DNA of 8,797 nt from Elstera sp044372965 (GCF_044372965.1 NZ_JBILQX010000150.1:1-8797); one strand, 5' to 3'; positions 1 through 7,305 are shown, numbered from the stretch's first letter. Numbers and translations: made by a program. Notes: generated from the sequence alone by a model not told the origin.

Positions 1-937
1 CGGCGTTCAGCAGCGAGGCGGTGATATAGGAGCCCAGCCCCGGCCAAGCGAAGACGGTTTCGGTCAGCACCGAGCCTTCCAGCAAATGGGCGTAGGAGAG
101 CGCGATCACGGTAATCAGCGGCACGGCAATATTGCCCAAAGCATGCCGCCAGACGACGCGCCGCTCGGACAGGCCCTTGACCCGCGCTGTCGTGATATAT
201 TCTTGGCGCAACTGCTCCACCATAAAGCTGCGCGTCATGCGGCTGATATAGGCCATTGAATTATAGCCCAGCACGGCGCTCGGCAGCACCAGATGACTAA
301 AGGCATTGCCGACGACTTCCCATTCCCCGGCCAGCATCGCATCGATCATCAAGACACCCGTTACCGGATCCACCAGATCGTCGAAGGCAACATCGAGCCG
401 CCCCGGCCCGCTGACCCAATCGAGCTTCGCGTAGAAGACCAAAAGCCCCATCAGCCCAAGCCAGAACACCGGCGCGGAATAGCCCAAGAGCCCAACGAAG
501 CGGGCGACTTGATCGATCCATTTCCCCTGATGCACCGCCGCTTGAATCCCCAAGGGCACGCCGAAGCAAACGCCGATCAAGGTGCCGAAGGTCGCAAGTT
601 CCAAAGTTGCCGGGAAATAGCGCAGAACATCTTCGGCAATCGGGCGCGAGGTGAGCACCGAACGGCCAAACTCGCCCTGCAGCGCGTTCTTCACGTAAAT
701 CCAGAATTGGGCAAACAGGGACTGGTCGAGCCCCATCGCCTTATAGGCGGCTTGATAGACTTCCTCGGTCGCCCGGTCGCCAACGACGGCGAGCACCGGA
801 TCGATGGGCATGACCCGACCGATGAAAAACGTCACCACCAGCAACCCCAAGAGGGTTAGCACAATAGCGAACGACAACCTCAGTACCGCCGCACCGCCCC
901 GGCGCAGCGACCCTGAGGATAGGGAAAGGGAAGACAT
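1..937 (-). CDS. DppB-type ABC transporter permease (3' end cut by window edge)
   Basis: Inner-membrane permease subunit of a peptide/nickel (family 5) ABC importer. It would pair with a DppC-like permease and take substrate from the binding protein encoded just upstream. 312 codons are visible; family members usually have about 305-340, so only the last segment is missing. Residues 18-42 form the first membrane helix, followed by the typical periplasmic region with MGLDQSLFAQF (68-78) and the GEFGRSV stretch (88-94). The cytoplasmic EAA loop that docks on the ATPase is clear at about 245-272 (EYITTARVKGLSERR, then RHALGN). The ending TETVFAWPGLG (292-302) is the usual C-terminal signature. 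The ATG at 937 has only a poor upstream GGA-type ribosome site, but the N-terminus is the right length. It is the second gene of the operon, 100 bp after the binding protein. Substrate cannot be told from sequence. Confidence 0.93.
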   Translation of the reverse strand, partial: MSSLSLSSGSLRRGGAAVLRLSFAIVLTLLGLLVVTFFIGRVMPIDPVLAVVGDRATEEVYQAAYKAMGLDQSLFAQFWIYVKNALQGEFGRSVLTSRPIAEDVLRYFPATLELATFGTLIGVCFGVPLGIQAAVHQGKWIDQVARFVGLLGYSAPVFWLGLMGLLVFYAKLDWVSGPGRLDVAFDDLVDPVTGVLMIDAMLAGEWEVVGNAFSHLVLPSAVLGYNSMAYISRMTRSFMVEQLRQEYITTARVKGLSERRVVWRHALGNIAVPLITVIALSYAHLLEGSVLTETVFAWPGLGSYITASLLNA

Positions 938-969
938 TCGGTCTAAAGTTCCATCCGAAAATGGTTTCT

Positions 970-997
970 ATCCCACCCCCCGGAAAGGGGGGCAGGA
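970..997 (-). promoter_or_regulatory. GC hairpin between binding-protein and permease genes
   Basis: C6 (976-981) and G6 (987-992) are separated by GGAAA, giving a 6-bp all-GC hairpin in the 100-bp gap between the two transporter genes. On the minus strand it is not followed by a T-run, so it is not a good intrinsic terminator. In many binding-protein importer operons a stem-loop at this place protects the upstream mRNA or reduces expression of the permease genes. That role here is inference from position. Confidence 0.45.
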
Positions 998-1037
998 CAG
1001 AACCAAACCCGCGTAAAAGGCTTACGTCGTGAAAGAC

Positions 1038-2648
1038 TTACTTCGTGATCTGGGAGTACAGGTTCACGTCGAAGGACGGGCCGATGATGAAGCCCTTCAC
1101 GTTCGCCGGATGGGCGGCCACTTCGATTTGCTGGAACATCACCACGAAGGGCGAGGTGGCTTGATGGTCTTTTTGGAGCGCAAGATAGGTCGCGGCACGC
1201 TTGGCCGGATCACGCTCTTCCACCGCCGCCAGGGTCTTTTTCGACATTTCCGGAATGTCCCAAGTATTGCGCCAAGCAAGCGTTTTCGACTTGGTGGTAT
1301 CGGAATTATCGAGGTTGATGGCGAAGGTTTCCGCATTCGTGTGCGGATCTTGGTAATCGGGGCCCCAATCGCCGATGTAGATATCGTGGTTACGCGCACG
1401 ATATTTCGTCAGCGTTTGCTTGCCATCGCCGGGGATCAACTCCAGCTTCACGCCTGCCTTGGCCCAAGACGCCTGCACGGCCTGCGCCACATCGGCATAG
1501 GGGGAGACGTTACGCACGTCCATCGTGATGCTGAAACCATCGGGATAGCCCGCTTTGGTCAGCAGTTCCTTAGCTTTGGCCAGATCGAAGCTATAGGGCG
1601 TATCGTTCAGCGCCCCCAGGAAGCCCTTGGGCAGGAAGGCCTGATGGGTCGTGCGGGTGCCCTTCAGAATATTCTCTTCGATCGACTTGTAATCGACGAG
1701 CATTTTGAGGGCTTGGCGCACTTCCGGCTTCGCCAGCGCGGCGTTCTTCTGGTTCATCCCCAGATACATCAGCGAGCCTTTAACGCCCGTATCGAGAACG
1801 ATGGACTTATTAGCGGCAAGGCCAATGATCTGATCTTTTTCAAGGTTACGCGCGTAATCCACGTCGCCCTTTTCCAGCATCAGGCGCTGGGTTGCGGCTT
1901 CGCCGATGTGGCGGACAACGACGCGCTTGTTCTTCGGCTTACCGGCCCAATAGGCCTCGTTGGCATCGAGCGTGTAGCTTTCCTTGGCCTTCCACGAGCG
2001 CAGAACATAGGCCCCAGAGGCGGCGGAATTGGTTTTTAGGAATTCATTGCCGAAATCGCCGTTCACTTCCTTCGACTTCACCAGCTTCGAATCGACAACC
2101 GAAGCAACGGTTGCGGTCAAGCAATAGTAGAAGAAGCTCGGGGCCACCGGCTTTTCAACGCGGATCAGCAGCGTTTCGGCATCCGGCGCGCGGATACGGT
2201 CGGCCATATTATCCTTGGTAAAACCGAACTGGGTGAGAATGAAGCCGGGGGACTTGTTCAACGCAATCGCGCGGTGCAGCGAATAGGCGGCATCAGTCGC
2301 CGTTACCGGATTGCCGGAATGGAACTTCATGCCTTTGCGGATTTTGAACGTATAGGTCAGCCCGTCTTCCGCAACCGCCCAGCTTTCGGCAACTTGGCCT
2401 TTGATAATCGACACGTCTTTAAAATCGTAAGACAGCAGCCGGTCGTAGATATTCCCAACGGCTTCCGAGCCCGAGAACTCGAAGCTTTCCGCCGGATCGA
2501 GCGAGATAATATCGTCGATCTGTTTGGCCATCACCACCGTATCTTTCGGCGTGGCAGCACTCGCCCCGGTCAGGGCCCCCGTCATGACGACGGCGAAAGA
2601 AAGCCCGGCCAGCATGGTCCCGGACAGAATTTTAGTCGACAGCTTCAT
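1038..2648 (-). CDS. Family 5 solute-binding protein of peptide/nickel-type ABC importer
   Basis: Periplasmic binding protein (SBP_bac_5 fold) that captures a peptide or similar small solute and delivers it to the permease encoded downstream. From the chosen ATG it is 536 aa, a usual family length. The N-terminus is a Sec signal peptide: basic MKLSTK, a hydrophobic core at residues 11-27, and an A-S-A cleavage site at 29-31. Mature-protein signatures are ESWAVAEDGLTYTFKIRKGMKFHSG with the following VTATDAAYSLHRA, and near the C-terminus IGDWGPDYQDPHTNAETF. The reading frame stays open upstream to 2768, but that adds 40 residues of non-signal-like sequence without a ribosome site. The start at 2648 has AGGGGG 11 nt upstream and makes a proper signal peptide. 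No lipobox cysteine is present, so it should be soluble in the periplasm. First gene of the operon. Confidence 0.93.
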   Translation of the reverse strand: MKLSTKILSGTMLAGLSFAVVMTGALTGASAATPKDTVVMAKQIDDIISLDPAESFEFSGSEAVGNIYDRLLSYDFKDVSIIKGQVAESWAVAEDGLTYTFKIRKGMKFHSGNPVTATDAAYSLHRAIALNKSPGFILTQFGFTKDNMADRIRAPDAETLLIRVEKPVAPSFFYYCLTATVASVVDSKLVKSKEVNGDFGNEFLKTNSAASGAYVLRSWKAKESYTLDANEAYWAGKPKNKRVVVRHIGEAATQRLMLEKGDVDYARNLEKDQIIGLAANKSIVLDTGVKGSLMYLGMNQKNAALAKPEVRQALKMLVDYKSIEENILKGTRTTHQAFLPKGFLGALNDTPYSFDLAKAKELLTKAGYPDGFSITMDVRNVSPYADVAQAVQASWAKAGVKLELIPGDGKQTLTKYRARNHDIYIGDWGPDYQDPHTNAETFAINLDNSDTTKSKTLAWRNTWDIPEMSKKTLAAVEERDPAKRAATYLALQKDHQATSPFVVMFQQIEVAAHPANVKGFIIGPSFDVNLYSQITK

Positions 2649-2693
2649 GGTCCAAACTACCCCCTGTTGAAGAGTATGCCGTCGAACCCATGC

Positions 2694-2712
2694 CTGCGGT
2701 TCTCTGCCGCAG
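2694..2712 (-). promoter_or_regulatory. Hairpin in the binding-protein leader
   Basis: CTGCGG (2694-2699) and CCGCAG (2707-2712) form a perfect 6-bp inverted repeat with a 7-nt loop, 46 nt upstream of the binding-protein start. It has no T-run, so termination is unlikely. It could be an mRNA leader structure or an operator; the sequence does not decide. Confidence 0.3.
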
Positions 2713-2760
2713 TGCACGTGGGCTGCAAGTCTTCCTCTTTCTGCAACCCCGGTCCGACCA

Positions 2761-2809
2761 ATTGACATGTTAGGGTTTAGTCTTTGACCTCGCGGTCAAG
2801 TCTGTCAAT
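2761..2809. promoter_or_regulatory. Nested TTGAC/GTCAA inverted repeats, probable control region of the transporter operon
   Basis: The inner dyad TTGACC-TCGC-GGTCAA spans 2784-2799. The outer pair is ATTGACA (2761-2767) and TGTCAAT (2803-2809). Two TTGAC half-sites therefore face two GTCAA half-sites within 49 bp, between the end of rpoH and the start of the binding-protein gene. Read on the minus strand, TTGACA (2808-2803) and TTGACC (2799-2794) also resemble sigma-70 -35 boxes, but I find no good -10 box at 16-19 bp. An operator overlapping a promoter is likelier than an rpoH terminator, because no T-run follows. Confidence 0.4.
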
Positions 2810-2852
2810 AGGCCGAACAGGGGTGGGGGCGTCTTAGCGCTGAGTATGCAGA

Positions 2853-3737
2853 TTATGCATCGACAAGAAGGTCTTGCGGGTGCTCCACATGTTTCAAAAT
2901 TTGCTCGCGCAGTTTGGCAAGCACGCGGTTTTCAAGCTGGCGAACCCGCTCTTTTGACACACCGAGGCTTTGGCCGAGCTTTTCCAAAGTCACGGGCTCG
3001 TCGCCTAAGCGCCGCTCGCAAATGATTTGGCGTTCGCGCGGGCTGAGGCTATCGAGCGCCTCTTTCAGCCATTTGGAGCGGGTTTCGGCATCGCGCAGCC
3101 CGATAACGATTTCTTCCGGCGACGGTCCGGTATCGGGCAGGAAGGACTGGGCGTCGTCCTCGCTCGCCTCCGAAATCGGCGCGTTCAGCGATTGGTCCGC
3201 CCCGGAGAGCCGCTGTTCCATCGTGCGCACATCGGCTTTCGACACCCCAAGCGTCTCGGCGATTTTGTCGCGGCCCGCCTCATCCAAGGGGCCGCCGGAG
3301 GCTTCTTCGATCTTGGCCCGCAGGCGGCGCAGATTGAAGAAAAGCGATTTTTGCGGCGCGGTCGTGCCGGTGCGGACGATGGACCAGTTGCGCAGGACGA
3401 AATCTTGCATCGCCGCCTTAATCCACCAAGTCGCATAAGTCGAAAACCGCACGTCGCGGTCGGCATCGAAGCGCGCCGCCGCCTGCATCAGCCCGACATT
3501 GCCTTCCTGAACCAGATCGCCCGAGGGAAGCCCGTAGAGCCGAAACCGCCCGGCCATGGCGATAACAAGGCGGCCATAGGCGCGCACGAGCGCATGAAGG
3601 GCTTTTTCATCCCCCTGATCGCGCCAGCGCCGCGCCAGTTCAAATTCTTGCTCGCGCGCCAGCAGCGGCACATTCATCGAGGTGCGGATATAGCCAATAT
3701 TGGCGCGTTGCGTATCGATATCATCGGTATGGGTCAT
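2853..3737 (-). CDS. rpoH: RNA polymerase heat-shock sigma factor sigma-32 (RpoH)
   Basis: Alternative sigma factor that directs RNA polymerase to heat-shock promoters. Full length at 294 aa. Region 2.2 (core binding) is GDLVQEGNVGLMQAAARFD at 73-91. Regions 2.3-2.4 (melting and -10 recognition) are RFSTYATWWIKAAMQDFVLRN at 97-117. The diagnostic RpoH box QKSLFFNLRR is at 129-138 and separates RpoH from RpoD/RpoS. The region 4.2 helix-turn-helix is at about 249-275 (VTLEKLGQSLGVSKERVRQLE). The ATG at 3737 has AAGGAA 7 nt upstream. It is divergent from the chemoreceptor gene and followed on its own strand by the transporter operon after 204 bp. Many alphaproteobacteria carry more than one rpoH; this sequence alone does not show which paralogue this is. 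Confidence 0.96.
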   Translation of the reverse strand: MTHTDDIDTQRANIGYIRTSMNVPLLAREQEFELARRWRDQGDEKALHALVRAYGRLVIAMAGRFRLYGLPSGDLVQEGNVGLMQAAARFDADRDVRFSTYATWWIKAAMQDFVLRNWSIVRTGTTAPQKSLFFNLRRLRAKIEEASGGPLDEAGRDKIAETLGVSKADVRTMEQRLSGADQSLNAPISEASEDDAQSFLPDTGPSPEEIVIGLRDAETRSKWLKEALDSLSPRERQIICERRLGDEPVTLEKLGQSLGVSKERVRQLENRVLAKLREQILKHVEHPQDLLVDA

Positions 3738-3916
3738 GGCGCGGTTCCTTATCGCAGCCTCACACCCTGTTTACGCAGGCGCAAAAGGCCCGGATCATCG
3801 CGCCGCCAGATTTTTGATTAAGACCTGCATCCATTTAATACAATTTTTTGTATTCTGGGGGTTAGCGAGGCGAAATCCTCCGGCAGCCTGAAACAGTCAG
3901 CACAAAGGCAGGATCC
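3738..3916. promoter_or_regulatory. Divergent promoter region between rpoH and the chemoreceptor gene
   Basis: This 179-bp spacer must hold promoters for both flanking genes. It contains an AT-rich perfect inverted repeat, AATACAA-TTTT-TTGTATT (3837-3854). For the plus strand, TTGATT (3814-3819) and TACAAT (3839-3844) are candidate -35/-10 boxes, though their 19-bp spacing is long. For the minus strand, TTGTAT lies inside the dyad but the matching -10 is weak. Ribosome sites are AAGGAA at 3750-3745 for rpoH and AAAGG at 3904-3908 for the chemoreceptor. No clear sigma-32 consensus is seen. Confidence 0.45.
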
Positions 3917-5608
3917 ATGCACTCCAAGACACGGGGTATCACCATCCGGCAACGGATTCTGGGCGCCTTCGCCCTCCTGCTGGTGATCACGTTGGCCCAG
4001 GGGCTGTTTGCTATCACGCAGTTGCGCGCGGTGAATGGGGCCGCCAATGAAATCGAAACGCGCTGGCTCCCCGCCGTCGAGCAAGCGGGGATGCTGGCGG
4101 CCCGTATCGGTAACTTTCGGATCGCCGAGGGCTTATTTATCCTTTCCGCCGATGAAACCCAGCGCGACGACCGGGCCTTTGAAATGGATACGCCGCGCCG
4201 CGCCCTAGCGGATGTGCGCAAAACTTTTAACGAACGGGATTTTGGTCCGACCATCACGGCGCTACTGCCGCAGTTCGATGCCCAGTGGAAAGCCTACCTT
4301 GATTTGAACCAACAAATCGTCGCCCTTGCTGAAGCCAACAAACCCCAAGTCGCCGCCGATCTTTTCTACACAAAATCGAAAATCGCTTTCGACGGGCTCA
4401 CGGACACGCTGCAAAAGATCGTTACCGCCGCCAATGCGGCCGGGGCCGAGGCCAGCGCCACGGGCAACCGGCTATACGACCGCGCTTGGTGGGCGATTGT
4501 CGGCGCACTCAGCCTGTGTACGCTGCTCGTTGCCATTTTCGGCATTGGCCTCGTGCGCTCCATTTCTCAACCAATTTTGCGCCTCGCTGAGGCGATGCGC
4601 GGCCTTGCGGCGGGCGATCTGGCGCGCACGGTGCCGGAAACCGGGCGCGGCGACGAAATCGGCGAAATGGCGGCCTCGGTGGTCGTGTTCCGCGAAGCCG
4701 GGCAGCAGAAGCAGGCGCTCGAAGCCGTTCAAGCCGCCGAAGATGCCGCGCGCCAGAACCGTCAGGCCGCAATCGAACAGGCGATCCAGGGGTTCGATCA
4801 AACCAGCACCGCGTCGACGCGCCTGCTCGCGACCGTTGCGGGCGATGTCACCCGGTCGGCGGAAGATCTGGCCCAGGCCGCACAATCGAACCTAGCGCGC
4901 GCCACAACGGTCGCCAGCGCGTCCGAGCAGGCGGCGGGGAATGTGCAAACCGTCGCTGCCGCCGCCGAGGAACTGTCGGCCTCGGTCGAGGAAATCGGAC
5001 GCCAAGTCGAACATTCCGCCCGGATTTCCGACGAAGCCGTGACCCAAGCCGACGCCACCGCCGAAACCGTGCGGGCCTTGGCAGATTCCGCCGGGCGCAT
5101 CGGCGATGTGGTCAAACTCATTCAAGATATTGCCGCCCAAACCAATCTACTCGCGCTGAATGCGACGATTGAAGCCGCGCGGGCGGGGGAGGCGGGCCGT
5201 GGCTTTGCCGTCGTCGCCAGCGAAGTGAAAAACCTCGCCAATCAAACGGCGCAGGCCACCGAAGATATCTCCCGGCAAATCCAGGCGGTGCAGCAGGCAA
5301 CCGATGGCGCGGTGGGGGCCATTCTCGGCATCAACGACATTATTCGCCAGGTCGGTGCGATCAGCACCGATGTTGCCGCCGCCGTGCGCCAGCAAGGGGC
5401 CGCCACCCAGGAAATCGCCCGCAATGTGGTGGAAGCCGAACGGGGCACGGCCGAAGTGTCCGGCACCATTCACGCCATTCGCGAGGACGCCGCCCATAAC
5501 AGCGATCTCGCCGCGCGCCTGCTAACCACGGCCACCACGCTGTCGGGCCAGGGCGACCGGTTGAAGGGGGAGATTGAGGCTTTCTTTAAAACCGTCCGGA
5601 GCGCCTAA
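3917..5608 (+). CDS. Methyl-accepting chemotaxis protein with 4HB periplasmic sensor
   Basis: Inner-membrane chemoreceptor that signals through CheW/CheA to the flagellar motor. Layout of the 563 aa: cytoplasmic N-tail; first membrane helix about 13-34; helical periplasmic domain about 35-188 with WLPAVEQ (50-56), LFILSADE (73-80), QWKAYLD (123-129) and DLFYTKSK (148-155), which fits the four-helix-bundle MCP sensor family; second helix 190-212; HAMP linker about 213-266 with ISQPILRL and DEIGEMA; signalling domain about 295-560. The conserved hairpin tip lies at 402-440, with IQDIAAQTNLLALNATIEAA, RAGEAGRGF and VVASEVKNLA. Candidate methylation sites are SASEQAAGNV (334-343), AAAEELSASV (348-357) and GAATQEIARN (494-503). 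The C-terminus lacks the NWETF-type CheR/CheB tether. No che genes are nearby, so it is an orphan receptor with unknown ligand. The ATG at 3917 follows AAAGG with 8-nt spacing. Confidence 0.95.
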   Translation: MHSKTRGITIRQRILGAFALLLVITLAQGLFAITQLRAVNGAANEIETRWLPAVEQAGMLAARIGNFRIAEGLFILSADETQRDDRAFEMDTPRRALADVRKTFNERDFGPTITALLPQFDAQWKAYLDLNQQIVALAEANKPQVAADLFYTKSKIAFDGLTDTLQKIVTAANAAGAEASATGNRLYDRAWWAIVGALSLCTLLVAIFGIGLVRSISQPILRLAEAMRGLAAGDLARTVPETGRGDEIGEMAASVVVFREAGQQKQALEAVQAAEDAARQNRQAAIEQAIQGFDQTSTASTRLLATVAGDVTRSAEDLAQAAQSNLARATTVASASEQAAGNVQTVAAAAEELSASVEEIGRQVEHSARISDEAVTQADATAETVRALADSAGRIGDVVKLIQDIAAQTNLLALNATIEAARAGEAGRGFAVVASEVKNLANQTAQATEDISRQIQAVQQATDGAVGAILGINDIIRQVGAISTDVAAAVRQQGAATQEIARNVVEAERGTAEVSGTIHAIREDAAHNSDLAARLLTTATTLSGQGDRLKGEIEAFFKTVRSA

Positions 5609-6384
5609 CGCACCGCAAAAACCACCGTTAGCGCCGCGCCGACGCCGATGACAAAGAGGCGCACAATTTTGGCCGGCAGCTTGCGGGCAATCGATCCGCC
5701 CAGCCACCCGCCGATCATGGCGGTCACGGTGATGGCAAGGCAGTGCGGCCAACTCACCAGCCCCCCGGCGATGAACATCACCAGGGCAACAAGCTGAATC
5801 ACCATCGCCAGAAGGTTTTTGAGCGCGGTGAGAACGTGATGATCCTCGCCCTCGGTAATGGCGAGCCCGGCCAGCATCACAATGCCCATGCCCGCCCCGA
5901 AGAAACCGCCATAGGTGGCGACGAAAAACTGGAACACCCGGCCCCAAATCCGGTTTGGCCGCGTCGCCGGATCGGCCTGCTCGCGGGCGCGGATTTTTCG
6001 GGTCCAGGCTTGAATCCTTGGCCCCAAGGTAAACAGCAACGTGGCAAAGCCCAGGAACCAGGGCACCAAGGCGCGGAACTGCTGATTATCGACCAGCAAT
6101 ACCAGCGCCGCCCCCAGTAAACCGCCCGCAAGACTCACCAGAATAAGGCCGATAAAACGCGGCCCGTGTTTGCGGATTTCCCGATGATAGGCGAGCGCGC
6201 CGGTGATATTGCCCGGCGTAATCGCAACGGAACTCGTGGCATTGGCGATAATCGGCGGAACGCCCGTGGCAATCAGCGCCGAGAAGGTAAAAAAGGTGCC
6301 GCCGCCCGCAATGGCATTCACCACCCCGGCGGTTAGTCCCGCCATCGCCAGCAGCGCAATTTGGGCTAGGCTCAACGCATCCAT
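5605..6384 (-). CDS. TauE/SafE family membrane transporter (probable anion/sulfite exporter family)
   Basis: Polytopic inner-membrane protein of the TauE/SafE (former DUF81) family. Characterised members export sulfite, sulfoacetate or other organic anions; the substrate here is unknown. At 259 aa it has the usual length and about 7-8 hydrophobic segments. The internal duplication typical of the family shows as NAIAGGG (23-29) with NATSSVA (48-54) in the first half, and YGGFFGAGMG (158-167) with ALKN (187-190) in the second. A charged loop at about 127-147 joins the halves. The ATG at 6384 has GGAG 9 nt upstream; an ATG 7 nt earlier (6391) is out of frame and opens only a shadow frame. It lies 97 bp after the phosphoesterase-like gene on the same strand and may be cotranscribed with it. 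Its stop codon overlaps that of the convergent chemoreceptor gene. Confidence 0.9.
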   Translation of the reverse strand: MDALSLAQIALLAMAGLTAGVVNAIAGGGTFFTFSALIATGVPPIIANATSSVAITPGNITGALAYHREIRKHGPRFIGLILVSLAGGLLGAALVLLVDNQQFRALVPWFLGFATLLFTLGPRIQAWTRKIRAREQADPATRPNRIWGRVFQFFVATYGGFFGAGMGIVMLAGLAITEGEDHHVLTALKNLLAMVIQLVALVMFIAGGLVSWPHCLAITVTAMIGGWLGGSIARKLPAKIVRLFVIGVGAALTVVFAVR

Positions 6385-6481
6385 CGCGCATATCTCCCCG
6401 AAGTCATCGCGGATGAGCCTAGCGAGACTTTAACGCTGCCGTGAAGTGCGCTTCGCGCATCGCTCGTTTCCAGAGCCGCGC
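6385..6481 (-). other. Spacer with a small hairpin between the phosphoesterase-like and TauE genes
   Basis: The 97-bp gap contains TGCGC (6447-6451) and GCGCA (6455-6459) around a three-base loop, a compact 5-bp hairpin 23 nt downstream of the phosphoesterase-like stop codon. No T-run follows, so it is at best an mRNA 3'-end or processing structure. No convincing promoter boxes are seen before the transporter gene. Confidence 0.3.
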
Positions 6482-7297
6482 TTAGGCGTCGCTCGACAAA
6501 CTGCCCAAAACCTGCCCATCGGGGGCGAGCGCCACGGCCAGCAGCGGGCCACCGCGCCCACAGCCGCCATCAAGGGTGAGGGTATAGGGCGTTTCGACAA
6601 GACCGGGGGCAGCGCGATCATACCCGCGCACCACCCTGGCGAAACCATCATAGGCGCGCTCAGCGGCGACCAGCCGATTGAAGCCCTTGGCGTCCCACCA
6701 AAAGGCATCCTTTTGCTCGCTCACGGCTTTGTCGGGATCAAGACCGGCGTGAACGATCAAAACGGCTTTAGGATCAGTCAGCCCGGCGCGCTTGACCGCC
6801 GTCATCAGTTGGCTATGGCCGGGGCGGGCGGTTTGCGCGGCGCGGAGCGCGGTCGTCCAGCGCCCCAGCGCAACCGCCCCCGCGCGGGCCGACGCCATGC
6901 CGTCGGCCACCGATCCGCCATAGGCGGCGAGCGTCGCCCCCGCGCCTTGGGCGACCAGCCAATCCAGAACCTCGCGCGGGTTGGGGGCAAAATGCAGTTG
7001 GAGCAGCTTGGTCCACATCTCCTCCTGCGTGCCGCGCAGATAGGCGATATCGTCCAAAATCGCGCTGGGACGGCCCAAAAACCAGCGGCGGAAGGCCAAA
7101 AGCTCGTTCATCGTGCCGAGAATATCGCCGCCGAGCCCCAGGAAATTCCCCGTATAGACGATACGGTCGGCGACGCGCAGTTGCGGCGCAAGCTGGGCAT
7201 GCAAACGCCCCAAACGCCCCGCATCGCCGTGAATCGCGGCGACTATCCAGAGCGTTCCTGGACCCTTTAACCGGGCAAACCGTTCAGAATCAACCAT
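6482..7297 (-). CDS. Metallophosphoesterase-fold protein with degenerate active site (probable pseudophosphatase)
   Basis: 271 aa, matching in order the layout of bacterial PPP-type serine/threonine phosphatases, with most catalytic residues changed. Expected GDxHG reads AAIHG (20-24): Asp to Ala21, His23 kept. Expected GDxxDRG reads GNFLGLG (50-56): Asp to Asn51, second Asp to Gly54, Arg to Leu55. Expected GNHE reads GTQE (89-92): Asn to Thr90, His to Gln91. The VHAGLDP motif (182-188) keeps its metal-ligand His183. The late GH motif reads RGYD (224-227): His to Tyr226. Fold-supporting elements FWW (199-201) and LDGGCGRGG (242-250) remain. The frame extends upstream to 7414, but that would run through the carD terminator, so the ATG at 7297 is preferred; only GGA precedes it. 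I infer a non-catalytic binding or regulatory protein; weak or altered activity is not excluded. It lies between carD and a TauE-family gene on the same strand. Confidence 0.8.
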   Translation of the reverse strand: MVDSERFARLKGPGTLWIVAAIHGDAGRLGRLHAQLAPQLRVADRIVYTGNFLGLGGDILGTMNELLAFRRWFLGRPSAILDDIAYLRGTQEEMWTKLLQLHFAPNPREVLDWLVAQGAGATLAAYGGSVADGMASARAGAVALGRWTTALRAAQTARPGHSQLMTAVKRAGLTDPKAVLIVHAGLDPDKAVSEQKDAFWWDAKGFNRLVAAERAYDGFARVVRGYDRAAPGLVETPYTLTLDGGCGRGGPLLAVALAPDGQVLGSLSSDA

Positions 7298-7305
7298 TGT
7301 CCGTT

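Noticed and set aside
293..859. Plus-strand open frame of 188 codons at the left
   Set aside because: Antisense to the DppB-type permease, whose frame is open to the window edge and carries the EAA loop.
1029..2039. Long plus-strand open frame (336 codons) opposite the binding-protein gene
   Set aside because: It is antisense to a well-supported family-5 binding protein; composition is His/Arg/Gly-rich and shows no domain, as expected for a GC-rich shadow frame.
2649..2768. 40-residue N-terminal extension of the binding protein
   Set aside because: No ribosome site before the 2768 start, and it would bury the signal peptide that begins at 2648.
3027..3821. Plus-strand open frame of 264 codons opposite rpoH
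   Set aside because: Overlaps rpoH in antisense and runs through its start region; no recognisable family and shadow-like composition.
6447..6459. Small GC hairpin as terminator of the phosphoesterase-like gene
   Set aside because: Only five pairs and no T-run on the minus strand, so it is listed only as a possible mRNA structure.
6446..7270. Plus-strand open frame of 274 codons opposite the phosphoesterase-like gene
   Set aside because: The minus-strand frame has phosphatase-fold motifs in order; the plus-strand frame has none.
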